Source: Actinomycetes bacterium (lineage in GTDB: Bacteria > Actinomycetota > Acidimicrobiia > Acidimicrobiales > UBA8190). Taken from it: a stretch of 35,928 nucleotides of DNA. Every line of letters begins with the position of its first letter. The stretch's first letter is position 1. Made by a program: the position numbers and the translations under genes. The stretch is from NCBI GenBank assembly GCA_021826725.1, contig JAKAYQ010000010.1:1-35928 (forward strand), given 5' to 3'. The notes below the pieces were generated by a model, which searched no databases, had not been told where the DNA came from, and saw only the letters and a program-made list of their open reading frames with translations. Shown piece after piece: positions 11,716-20,634 of the stretch.

Positions 11716-14325
11716 ATGAAGATCACGGCTGTGATCGAGCGGCGCGGCATCGAGCCGGTCCCGCTCGACGAGCGCAGGGGCAGCGCCCGCGGGCTGTTCT
11801 CGGTGTGGTTCGCTGCCAACGTGGGGATCCTGTCGGTCGTGTTCGGCGCTGTGCTGGCCAGCTTTGGGCTCGACTTCGGCCAGGCTGTCGCCGTCACCGC
11901 GGCTGCCACGACAGCGTCGTTCCTGCTCGTCGGGGCCGTGTCGGTAGCCGGGCAGCAATCCGGCATGCCCGCACTGGCCCTGTCCCGCCGGGCCATGGGA
12001 CGAGCGGGAAATGGGGTGGCCGCCGCGGTGAGCTGGGTGAGCGTGCTCGGGTGGGAGGTGGTGGCCTCGGTCGTCGGCGCCTGGGCCCTGGTGAGCGCGG
12101 CGCACGTCCTCCTCGGTGTGGCACCGGGGCCGGCGTCAGATACCGTCGCACTCGGCATCATGGTCGGTGCGTCGCTGGTCCTGGGGCTCCTGGGGCACGC
12201 CGCCATCGTGCGGTTCCAACACCTCGCCGCACTCGGGTTCGGTGCGCTCACCCTCGCGCTCGTGCCGATCATGCTGGTGCACGTCGACTGGTCACGTACG
12301 CTCTCGGGCCATCCCGCGTCACTCCGGACGATGCTGATGGCCGCCGGCATCATCGCAGCCGGGACCGGCATCAGCTGGGTAAACCTCGCTCCCGACTACA
12401 GCCGGTACCTCCCGAGATCGGAGCGTCCCCGCGCCATCGTCGGCTGGGTGACCGCAGGTGCCGCGCTGCCGACGATGGTCCTGGTCCTCACCGGCTACCT
12501 GCTGAGCACGCGGGTCCACGGCCTCGCCTCGACGCTCGACCCCATCGGACCGGTCGGGGCCGTCCTCCCGGCTTGGCTGGCCACTCCCTACCTGCTGACC
12601 GCAGCAGGAGGCATGCTGGCCGAGACCAACCTCGCCTGCTACTCCTCGGGCCTGACGCTGCTCGCGCTGGGGGTCCGGATCCGGAGGACGCGGACGGTGC
12701 TGGTCGATGCCGCCGTCGTCTGCTCGGCGGGCCTGTGGCTGATGATCGGCCGCTCGGGATTTCTCGGCCCCTTCGAGAGCTTCCTGGAGCTGCTGGCCGC
12801 CGGCCTCGCGGCGTGGGCCGGTGTGGTGCTCGCCGATCTCGGGCGGGCGCGCCGGGCTGCACGCGTCGCCGGCACCGGCTCTCCCGTCGGCGGCGCACGC
12901 ACCGCGTCCCCCGCTGGCGGCAACCGCACCGGCTTCCTTGCCGACGGCACCGGACGGGCCGTCGACGGTACCGGGCTGGCGGCGTTCACCGTCGGCGCTG
13001 CCCTCGCCCTGGCCACGACAGCGTCGCCGCTGTTCACGGGACCCTGGGCCCACGGGCTGGCCGGCGACGGAAGCTTCGGTTTCGTGCTCGGGCTCGGTAC
13101 GTCGATCACCATCGCCTGGACCGGGTGGAGAGCGGTCGACCGCCGAGCAGCCCGGCACGTCTGTGACCGGACCGCCGCGCCAAGCCGCCCGGAGATCGAC
13201 CCCCCGAGCCGCCCGGAGACTGAGGGTTCCGGCTCGACCCGGGTTGCAACCTCGCTCGCCCCCCGCTCACCAGCGCCGGCGCACGCTCCGGTCGCGTCGG
13301 CGCTCACGCCACGACCGCCCACCTCCGGATCAGCTCAGGTTGCGGCAGGCGCAGCGGCTGCGACGGCCCGGTGGGCACCGCCGCAGCGCCTGGTGCTCGT
13401 CGGGAGCATCCTGGTCGACGTGCTCGTCTACGTCGACGCGCTGCCCGAACGCGGCAGCGACGTGCTGGCAGGTGACCGCATGCTGTCGAGCGGCGGGGGG
13501 TTCAACGTCCTCACCGCGGCAGCGCGCCTGGGGCTCCCGGGTGCCTATGCCGGCCGGATCGGCACCGGCGCCTTCGGGCGCCAGGTGGCACGCGACCTCG
13601 AGGCCACCGGCATCCAGGCGCTCGTGCCACCGGCTGCCGGGGACGACACCGGGTTCACGGTGGGGATCGTCGAAGCGAGCGGGGAGCGGACGTTCCTCAC
13701 CGCGCCGGGCGTGGAGTCACGCCTCGACGAGACCACGCTGGGCACCGTTGGCCTTCGACCCGGCGATGCCGTCCACGTATCGGGGTACGACCTCATGTAC
13801 CCGATCTCGGGGCCTGCCATCGCCCGATGGCTGCACGGGCTCGCCCCCCGGCACCTGCTTTCCCTCGACCCCGGCCCGCTCGGCACGGCGTCCGACGACG
13901 CCATCGGCGGGCTCCTGCACCGAGTCGACGTGTTCACGCTGAACGAGCGCGAAGCCCTCCTGCGCTCAGGATGCGACCGGGCCGACGAGGCCGCCGCGGC
14001 GCTCGGCGCCCTCATCGCGCCAGGCGGGGTGGCAGTCGTGCGGGTCGGCCCGTCGGGCTGCTGGGTCGCGCAACCTGGCGCAGCACCGGTGCTCGTACCC
14101 GGTCATCGGGCCGACGTCATCGACACGACCGGGGCCGGCGACGTGCACACCGGTGCCGTGCTGGCCCGGCTGGCAGCCGGCGACAGCCCGCTGCAGGCGG
14201 CCCGGATCGCCAACGTGGCGGCCGCGCTCTCCACCGAGCACGCCGGAGGCGCTGCCGGACCTACCACAGCTGCCGTCGACGAGGCCCTGGCTCGGACCGA
14301 GGATGCTCCCACCGTCGTGCCGTAA
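11716..14325 (+). CDS. Fusion protein: NCS1/CodB-type nucleobase permease (N-term) + PfkB/ribokinase-family kinase (C-term)
   Basis: Strong SD (AGGAGG at 11704-11709) 6 nt before ATG. N-half is a multi-TM CodB-like protein (IERRGIEPVPLDERRGSARGLFSVWFAANVGILSVVFG...WVNLAPDYSRYLP). C-half from ~13385 is PfkB (LVGSILVDVLVYVDALPERGSDV...GGGFNVLTAAARLG...DTTGAGDVHTGAVLARLAAG). One uninterrupted frame. Confidence 0.88.
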   Translation: MKITAVIERRGIEPVPLDERRGSARGLFSVWFAANVGILSVVFGAVLASFGLDFGQAVAVTAAATTASFLLVGAVSVAGQQSGMPALALSRRAMGRAGNGVAAAVSWVSVLGWEVVASVVGAWALVSAAHVLLGVAPGPASDTVALGIMVGASLVLGLLGHAAIVRFQHLAALGFGALTLALVPIMLVHVDWSRTLSGHPASLRTMLMAAGIIAAGTGISWVNLAPDYSRYLPRSERPRAIVGWVTAGAALPTMVLVLTGYLLSTRVHGLASTLDPIGPVGAVLPAWLATPYLLTAAGGMLAETNLACYSSGLTLLALGVRIRRTRTVLVDAAVVCSAGLWLMIGRSGFLGPFESFLELLAAGLAAWAGVVLADLGRARRAARVAGTGSPVGGARTASPAGGNRTGFLADGTGRAVDGTGLAAFTVGAALALATTASPLFTGPWAHGLAGDGSFGFVLGLGTSITIAWTGWRAVDRRAARHVCDRTAAPSRPEIDPPSRPETEGSGSTRVATSLAPRSPAPAHAPVASALTPRPPTSGSAQVAAGAAAATARWAPPQRLVLVGSILVDVLVYVDALPERGSDVLAGDRMLSSGGGFNVLTAAARLGLPGAYAGRIGTGAFGRQVARDLEATGIQALVPPAAGDDTGFTVGIVEASGERTFLTAPGVESRLDETTLGTVGLRPGDAVHVSGYDLMYPISGPAIARWLHGLAPRHLLSLDPGPLGTASDDAIGGLLHRVDVFTLNEREALLRSGCDRADEAAAALGALIAPGGVAVVRVGPSGCWVAQPGAAPVLVPGHRADVIDTTGAGDVHTGAVLARLAAGDSPLQAARIANVAAALSTEHAGGAAGPTTAAVDEALARTEDAPTVVP

Positions 14326-14329
14326 CGGC

Positions 14330-14410
14330 ACTGGGACTGGGACTGGGACTGGGACTGGGACTGGGACTGGGACTGGGACTGGGACTGGGACTGGGACTGG
14401 GACTGGGACT
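14330..14410 (+). repeat. Hexanucleotide tandem array (ACTGGG)x13 plus a partial unit
   Basis: Perfect 6-bp periodicity 14330-14407, followed by imperfect act-gag. Begins 4 nt after the TAA of the fusion gene. Confidence 0.98.
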
Positions 14411-14509
14411 GAGCACGGATGTGGAACCGGGACCTGGAGCGGCGCTGGCGCCGACAAAGCGGCCCGCGCAGGACTTTCCTGCGTGGCGGCGACGCGACAT
14501 GATCATCCG

Positions 14510-15037
14510 ATGCGCCTGCTCGAGCGAACGAACGACCACGATGTCGCCTCCGCGCTGCTGCGCTTCACCCTCGGCCCGATGCTGATCGCGCACGGGGCGA
14601 ACAAGGTGGCCGGACCGGGCGGCCTGACGGGTACGACACGCTGGTTCTCGGACCTGGGACTGCAGCCGCCATGGCTGCATGCCCGACTGGCGGCCGGGAC
14701 CGAGATCGCCGCGGGCACGCTGATGACCGTCGGAGCGCTGGCACCCCTTCCCGAAGCGGCGGCCATCGGCCTGATGGCCACTGCCGCGGCGACGGACCAC
14801 CGCGGCAAGGGGTTCTTCGTGTTCAAGGGTGGGTGGGAGTACGTCGCCGTCGTCGGCGCCGCGGCAACCTGCCTCGCCACTCTTGGGCACGGCCGCTGGT
14901 CGCTCGACGCCAAATTCGGCAACCACCGACGTGGGCCCCGGACGGCCGCCGTTGCCGTCGCCGTCGGGCTGGCGAACACCGCCGCACTCCTGGCGGCCTG
15001 CTACCGGCCTGCTCCAGCGGAGGGCTCGGGCTCGTAG
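14510..15037 (+). CDS. DoxX family membrane protein
   Basis: ALLRFTLGPMLIAHGANKVAGPGGLTGTTRWFSDLGLQPPWLHARLAAGTEIAAGTLMTVGALAPL...GFFVFKGGWEYVAVVGAAA is typical of DoxX. Confidence 0.85.
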   Translation: MRLLERTNDHDVASALLRFTLGPMLIAHGANKVAGPGGLTGTTRWFSDLGLQPPWLHARLAAGTEIAAGTLMTVGALAPLPEAAAIGLMATAAATDHRGKGFFVFKGGWEYVAVVGAAATCLATLGHGRWSLDAKFGNHRRGPRTAAVAVAVGLANTAALLAACYRPAPAEGSGS

Positions 15038-15266
15038 CCCGCCTGCGACGAGCGCGCCGAGCGAGGCGGTTCACCGCACGTTCCCGAGCGGCCCACACCG
15101 GCTGCGATTGATCGGCTCGAGCGTGGCGGTCATGGCGCTGGTGGCGGCAGCGCCGAAGAACGCGACGGCGGAGCAGGCGACGATGCCCGCCTCGTCGATC
15201 CGGCGGACCCCACCTCGCGACGAACGAGCGACCGCACTTCACGACGAACGAGCGAAAGGACCGGCT

Positions 15267-16190
15267 ATGAGCGAGCACACCGGCGAGCACGTCCCCTACG
15301 ACGAGCTTTCGATGTTCGCCGAGAACGCCGCCGAGCTCGGCATTCCCTACGACGGCCCGCCCGCCGTCCGGCGCGCCACCGTCGAGGTGGCGCCCGGACG
15401 TCACCTGAGCGCGCTGGTATGGGGAGAGCGCCCGCCCGAACTGGTCCTGCTGCACGGGGGAGCTCAGAACGCGCACACGTGGGACAGCGTTGCGCTCGCT
15501 CTCGGGCGCCCGCTCGTGGCCGTGGATCTTCCCGGGCACGGCCACTCCGACGAGGCGGCGGACGGTCCTCTGGACCTCCGCGCCAACGCGAGCGACGTCG
15601 CCACGGTCGTCCGGCAGCTCGCGCCGCAGGCCCGCGCCGTGGTCGGCATGTCCCTCGGTGGTCTCACCACCCTGGTACTGGCCGATATCCACCCCGACCT
15701 CGTTCGTGCGGTCGTGCTCGTCGACATCACCCCGGGGGTCACAGCCGCCAAGGCGGCGGTCATCTCCGCTTTCGTCCGAGGCCCGGCCACGTTCCCCAGC
15801 TTCGAGGAGCTGCTGGCCCGGACGGTCGAGCACAACCCGGGCCGGTCGGTGGCCTCACTGCGCCGCGGCGTCCTCCACAATGCGGTGCAGCAACCCGACG
15901 GTTCGTGGCGTTGGCGCCACGTTCGAGCGGGCCACACCGGTCCGTTCGACCGACAGGGTGCACCCGACCACCAGGCTCTGTGGGAGATCGTGTCACGGCT
16001 GCGCATGCCCACCATGCTGGTCCGGGGCATGCAGCCGCAGTCGGTGGTGGACGACGCCGACGAGGCGGAGCTGCGGCGCCGGCTGCCAGAAGCCACGGTC
16101 GCGCACGTGGACGGCGCCGGTCACAGCGTGCAGGGCGATGCCCCGGTGGAGCTCGCCCACCTCATCGAACAGTTCGTCTTCGCCCGCTGA
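15267..16190 (+). CDS. Alpha/beta hydrolase
   Basis: LVLLHGGAQNAHTWDSVALALGRPLVAVDLPGHGHSD, nucleophile elbow VGMSLGG, C-terminal DGAGHSVQGDAP. Confidence 0.93.
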   Translation: MSEHTGEHVPYDELSMFAENAAELGIPYDGPPAVRRATVEVAPGRHLSALVWGERPPELVLLHGGAQNAHTWDSVALALGRPLVAVDLPGHGHSDEAADGPLDLRANASDVATVVRQLAPQARAVVGMSLGGLTTLVLADIHPDLVRAVVLVDITPGVTAAKAAVISAFVRGPATFPSFEELLARTVEHNPGRSVASLRRGVLHNAVQQPDGSWRWRHVRAGHTGPFDRQGAPDHQALWEIVSRLRMPTMLVRGMQPQSVVDDADEAELRRRLPEATVAHVDGAGHSVQGDAPVELAHLIEQFVFAR

Positions 16191-16276
16191 CGGCGTACCA
16201 CCATGTCGGCGTCCTCGGTCGTACGCTCCACGCCGCAGGCCTCTGCGGCAGCGCCGACGGCGGGCAGGACGTCCGC

Positions 16277-16508
16277 GTGGCGGACAGCAGGCAGCTCACC
16301 AAAGCCAACGCAGAGGAGGTGGCCGCCGAGATCCTCGAGCGTGCCGGACGACGGCGTCTCACTGTCGCGCTCGGGTGCCCGGTCGCCTCAGCTTCGCCTC
16401 GGCGTGCCAGACGAGCTTCGTAGCAAACTGCTCCAGCGGGCTGGAGCCGAGCACTGCAGCGTCTCCCACCTCGTGCGAGCTGCCCTGGATCGCCACCTGG
16501 CGTCGTAG
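16277..16508 (+). pseudogene. Frameshifted CopG/Arc-type ribbon-helix-helix (antitoxin-like) gene
   Basis: Frame 2 gives VADSRQLTKANAEEVAAEILERAGRRRLTVALGCP. The adjacent frame then gives SRSGARSPQLRLGVPDELRSKLLQRAGAEHCSVSHLVRAALDRHLAS*. The two halves join into one plausible RHH protein after a 1-nt shift near 16370-16385. Confidence 0.6.
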
Positions 16509-17105
16509 GTGGGCTGCCCCGCTGACCGATCGGCATACGGACGCTGACCCCGACAGGCTCGCAGCGCCAGATGCCCTACGTGACGTCCCGCATCTGCTCG
16601 CTGAAGCGACCGTCGCCGGTGGCGCTGCCGAGCAGCTCGCGCAGCTCCGCGTCGAAGCGGTCGAGGCGCTCGCCGACGAGGTGAGGGGGATGACCCCGGC
16701 AGCGTGCAAACAGGCCTCGAAGAAGCGAGAGCGTGCACGGTCCAACGACCGCGCGGCGCAAGGACTGCCGACCTGAGTCGTTCAGCTGATTGCACGGACC
16801 GTGGCGCTGCGGCAGGTCGGCCTGGCAGCAGCATCTCGGAGCCCCGAACCTGTTGCGCTGCACCGACATCTTGTCCGGGCGCAGGTCGCCGAGCTCGATC
16901 TGGCTCCTGCGACGAGCCGAGCCTTCTCATGGCCAAGACTGCGGACTGGAACCTGGCCAGGGACACGTCGCTCGGGCGGTCCATCATCGCCTGGGAGCTC
17001 TCGGCACGCCCCAAGGCGGTGACGCACAGCAGCATGGGCATAGTCGCCCGCTTCGTCGTGTCAGTCGACCTGGCCGAAGAGATCGACCCGCCACACGGCT
17101 CGACG

Positions 17106-18518
17106 TCAGAACGTGTCGACCACCGTCCCGCAGTCCGACGGGTCGTACCCAGGGATCGCCGCCAGCTGCTCGCGCAGCTCGTCGCCGCCCAGGACCGCCA
17201 GCAAAGAGCGGACCTCGACAGCGGAGACCTGATCGCGAGCCACCACCAGGTCGAACCGCTCGGCCGCCAGGGGAACGAACCCAAGCCCGTAGGCCCGCGC
17301 CGCGGGCTCGCAGGTGACGCCGGCGCCGGCCAACCCGCCGGCCACGGCAGCCGCGACCTGCAAGTGGCCTCCCATCACGGTGTCCCACCCGGGGAGGTCG
17401 CCAGTGCTCAGCCCATGTCGCTGCCGCTCACGCTCGAGCACAGCCCGGGCCTCGGCTCCCGGCTCGCGGTTCACCACCCGGAGCCCGGCGCGCGCGACGT
17501 CGTCGAGCCCGCCGACACCGCCCCTGGCCTCGGAGCCGACCGCCAGACCCTCCGCCCATGCAGCGAAGCTCACCACCGCACCGCCGAGCGAACCGAGCAC
17601 CCGGCGAGCGCGCCCGGCGTTGTACCCACCACGCTCGTCGCGGAGGTGCGCGCCGGCCGCGTGAACGGCGCCGGTCGCCAGAAGCTCCAGCGCACGGGTG
17701 CTCGAGCACGGCCACCACAGGAGCTCGACCGGTGGGTCCAGACGAGCGAGGGGGCGGGCGAGCAGGGGCAGCGCCGGGTCGCACCCCGCAACCACCAGGA
17801 CGCGACCGGCACCGCCGAGCCTGGTGACGGCTTCACCGGCGTCACCACCACCACTGGCACTCGCAACGACGTCACCACCACCACCACCACTGGCACTCGC
17901 ACCGGCACCAGCTCGGGCACCGGCACCAGCTCGGGCGCCTGCGCCTGCAGGATCGCCATCACTCCCACCACCATCGGCATCGGCACCACGCCGCGGCCCA
18001 ATGTCCTCGGGAGACGCCTGCAGGAGCCCGGCGGCGGGGCGGAACCCCCAGACGGCAGCGGCATCTCCTTCGAGCAGGAACGCCTGGGTCCGCCCGCCGA
18101 CGCCGGCCAGTGCCACACGGCCGGACCGCGTCCCCGCCGAGGCACCAGCCGGGCCGGCACCTGACATACCGACCAGCCTGGCCCGCACCGTCGACACGCC
18201 CTCGCCGGTGCCGAAGAGCTCCTCCACCGGCGACGCGAGGGCCGACGCGAGGCGCAGTGCCACCTTCAGGGACGGGTCGAACCGGCCTGCTTCGATGCCG
18301 GCCACCGCCTGCCGGGTCACTCCGGCAGCGTCGGCAAGCTGTTCCTGCGAGAGCTCCCGGGCCAGGCGCGCCAGCCGCAGCCGGCGACCGGGGAGTGCGG
18401 CTGGCGCCACCGCCCCCGGCGCGTCGGGCCGCGTCGAGACCGTCCTGGCAGCGGGATCCGCCGCGTCAGCCGAGCCAGCTGGGCCGCCGGGCGTCTGCCG
18501 TCGCCGGGCCGCGCTCAT
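17106..18518 (-). CDS. HTH-XRE DNA-binding domain fused to PBP-like (molybdate/tungstate-binding type) domain; transcriptional regulator
   Basis: GRRLRLARLARELSQEQLADAAGVTRQAVAGIEAGRFDPSLKVALRLASAL (XRE HTH), then VLVVAGCDPALPLLARPL...GHLQVAAAVAGGLAGAGVTCEPAARAYGLGFVPLAAERFDLVV (PBP-like). Start overlaps the ABC ATPase stop by 4 nt. Confidence 0.88.
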   Translation of the reverse strand: MSAARRRQTPGGPAGSADAADPAARTVSTRPDAPGAVAPAALPGRRLRLARLARELSQEQLADAAGVTRQAVAGIEAGRFDPSLKVALRLASALASPVEELFGTGEGVSTVRARLVGMSGAGPAGASAGTRSGRVALAGVGGRTQAFLLEGDAAAVWGFRPAAGLLQASPEDIGPRRGADADGGGSDGDPAGAGARAGAGARAGAGASASGGGGGDVVASASGGGDAGEAVTRLGGAGRVLVVAGCDPALPLLARPLARLDPPVELLWWPCSSTRALELLATGAVHAAGAHLRDERGGYNAGRARRVLGSLGGAVVSFAAWAEGLAVGSEARGGVGGLDDVARAGLRVVNREPGAEARAVLERERQRHGLSTGDLPGWDTVMGGHLQVAAAVAGGLAGAGVTCEPAARAYGLGFVPLAAERFDLVVARDQVSAVEVRSLLAVLGGDELREQLAAIPGYDPSDCGTVVDTF

Positions 18519-19627
18519 CCCCACCCCTGCAGCCGAGCGCCGGCTTCGGACCGCTCGCCGACGAGGTCGCCCGCGGCGTCGAACCACGGAGCGTCGGCCA
18601 CCCCGACAGGCAGCCGCTCTCCTGGTGCAGGAACAGGCACACCCGGTGCGATCGCGAGCGGCACGATCGAGCCGTCCTGCAGCTCCATCTCGGCCTGCAT
18701 CCCGGCGCCGGCGGCCCGGACCGCCGTGACCGTCGCCTGCAGCCACGCCGTCACCGGCGCCTGCGATGCCCTGCCGGCATCCATCACCAGCCGGTCGGGA
18801 TGCACCCCAAGGATCGACGCCCCGGGTGGGACGAGCGGACCGGAGCTCGAAGGAGGAGCACCTCGGCCGCCGGCGACCGGCGCACCCTGTACCAGCCGAG
18901 CCGGAACGAGGGCGCGGTACCCGACCAGCGCGGCGACGCGAACGGTCGCCGGCGCGGCCACCACACGCACCGGATCGTCGACCTGCAGGCAGCGACCCTT
19001 GTCGAGCACGGCGATCCGATCGGCCCCGCGCTGGGCATCCGCCAGATCGTGCGTGACCAGCAGGGTCGGCACCTGGCGGCGGGCGACCTCCTCGGCGAGG
19101 AGCATGCTGACACGGGCGCGCAACTCCGGGTCGAGACCCGTGAACGGCTCGTCGAGCAGCAGGACGCGTGGTTCGGCGGCGAGCACGCGCGCCAACGCGA
19201 CGCGCTGGCACTGCCCGCCGGAGAGCCGACCCGGCCGGGCTGCGAGCAGGTCCGTCAGGTCCAGTGCCTCGGCCAGCCGGCCGACACGGGGATCCCGACC
19301 GCCGCCGGGCAGCGCGTAGCCGATGTTTGCTGCCGCGTCGAGATGCGGGAAGAGACCCGGGCGCTGTGCCAGCAGGCCGACACCCCGATCCCGCAGGGGC
19401 AGGCCGCCTCCGGCGTGTCGCCGGGCGGCGGAGCCCGTCGCCAGGAGCCGGTCGCCCAGCCAGACGGATCCCGCGTGGAGAGGGACCAGCCCGGCGATGG
19501 CGGCGAGCAGCGTCGACTTGCCGGCGCCCGACGGTCCGTACAGCGCCACGACGGTGCCGGCCGGGACGGTCAGATCGACCTGCACCGTGAGGTCGCGGCG
19601 TTCCACTGTGACGTCTGCGGTGAGCAT
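18515..19627 (-). CDS. Tungstate/molybdate ABC transporter ATP-binding protein (WtpC/ModC-like)
   Basis: Walker A GPSGAGKSTLLAAIAG, signature LSGGQCQRVALARVL, Walker B VLLLDEPFTGLD, C-terminal MOP/TOBE-like VTAVRAAGAGMQAEMELQDGS. Confidence 0.93.
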   Translation of the reverse strand: MLTADVTVERRDLTVQVDLTVPAGTVVALYGPSGAGKSTLLAAIAGLVPLHAGSVWLGDRLLATGSAARRHAGGGLPLRDRGVGLLAQRPGLFPHLDAAANIGYALPGGGRDPRVGRLAEALDLTDLLAARPGRLSGGQCQRVALARVLAAEPRVLLLDEPFTGLDPELRARVSMLLAEEVARRQVPTLLVTHDLADAQRGADRIAVLDKGRCLQVDDPVRVVAAPATVRVAALVGYRALVPARLVQGAPVAGGRGAPPSSSGPLVPPGASILGVHPDRLVMDAGRASQAPVTAWLQATVTAVRAAGAGMQAEMELQDGSIVPLAIAPGVPVPAPGERLPVGVADAPWFDAAGDLVGERSEAGARLQGWG

Positions 19628-19635
19628 GGCGCCGT

Positions 19636-20634
19636 TCACCGGCGGGCCCGCACTGGCCGGGTGGCCCATCCGGCGGGGGCGACGTCCGCCACGCCCGACG
19701 GGCCGGCCACGGTGTCGGAACGGGCTCGGGCGGTCCACACGTACGCCACCAGCGGCAGGGGGAGGGCCACGACGAGCAGCACCAGCGCGAAGGGGAGCGC
19801 TGCGGCCAGACCACTTTGCTGCAGGGTCACCCAGATCTGCATGGGCAGCCCGTAGGGGTGGTAGGCGATGATGATGACCGCGCCGAACGCGCCGATCGCC
19901 CGGGCCCACGCCATGGACAGGGCGCTGGCCAGTCCCGGTGCGGCGAGGGGCAGGGTGATGCGCCGGAAGGCGCGGGCCGGGGAGTCCCCGAGGAGCGCGG
20001 CATGCTCCTCGAGCTCGCGGTCGACGCCTGCGAACGCCGCCTCGGCGCCGAGCACGTAGTACGGAGCCGACTCGTAGGTCTCCGCCACCACCAGTGCGAA
20101 GAACGTGTTGGACGCCGACAGGTGCACGTGGGCGAGCCCCTGGCCGACGGGGGTGGCCGGCCCGGCCAGGAACACGAGGAGCAGGCCGATCACCAGTGGC
20201 GGCATCAGGAGTGGGACGAGCACGCCCGTCTCCCACGCCCGGGGTGCCGGCAGGCGTCCCCTCGCCATCGCCCAGGCCAGGGGTGTGCCGACGACGACCA
20301 GCACACCCAGGGACACGGCGCTCGCCTCGACCGACGTCACCAGCGGTTGGAGCGCACCGGGACCGGCCAGCGCTGCGCGCACCGTGCCGGGGGTCAGGTG
20401 GGCGAGAAGCGCACCGAGGGGGCCGAGAAGGACCAGCAGGACCGCGGCGGCACCGACCACACCGGTGACACCGGCGAAACGCAGCGAGACCCTTCGGTAC
20501 CCGATGTGAAGATTGTCGCCGGTTCCCGCACCGAGGCGCCCGGGCAGCGTGGCGGCGGCCAGGGGATCGGACCCGGGTCCGCCACGCACATCGGCCGTGG
20601 CGCCGTGCGCTTGTGGGCCAGAACGCTCCGTCAC
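19636..20634 (-). CDS. Tungstate/molybdate ABC transporter permease (WtpB/ModB-like)
   Basis: Multi-TM permease with EAA-loop-like EEHAALLGDSPARAFRRITLPLAAPGLASALSMAWARAIGAFGAVIIIAY. Confidence 0.92.
   Translation of the reverse strand: MTERSGPQAHGATADVRGGPGSDPLAAATLPGRLGAGTGDNLHIGYRRVSLRFAGVTGVVGAAAVLLVLLGPLGALLAHLTPGTVRAALAGPGALQPLVTSVEASAVSLGVLVVVGTPLAWAMARGRLPAPRAWETGVLVPLLMPPLVIGLLLVFLAGPATPVGQGLAHVHLSASNTFFALVVAETYESAPYYVLGAEAAFAGVDRELEEHAALLGDSPARAFRRITLPLAAPGLASALSMAWARAIGAFGAVIIIAYHPYGLPMQIWVTLQQSGLAAALPFALVLLVVALPLPLVAYVWTARARSDTVAGPSGVADVAPAGWATRPVRARR

Noticed and set aside
13827-14585. ORFs reading through the ACTGGG array as (GL)n or (GT)n proteins
   Set aside because: Frames arise from the 6-bp repeat, with no supporting start context or conserved flanks.
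16704-18164. 486-aa plus-strand ORF opposite the regulator gene
   Set aside because: The minus strand encodes a coherent HTH-XRE/PBP protein with overlap to wtpC; the plus translation has no domain signal.
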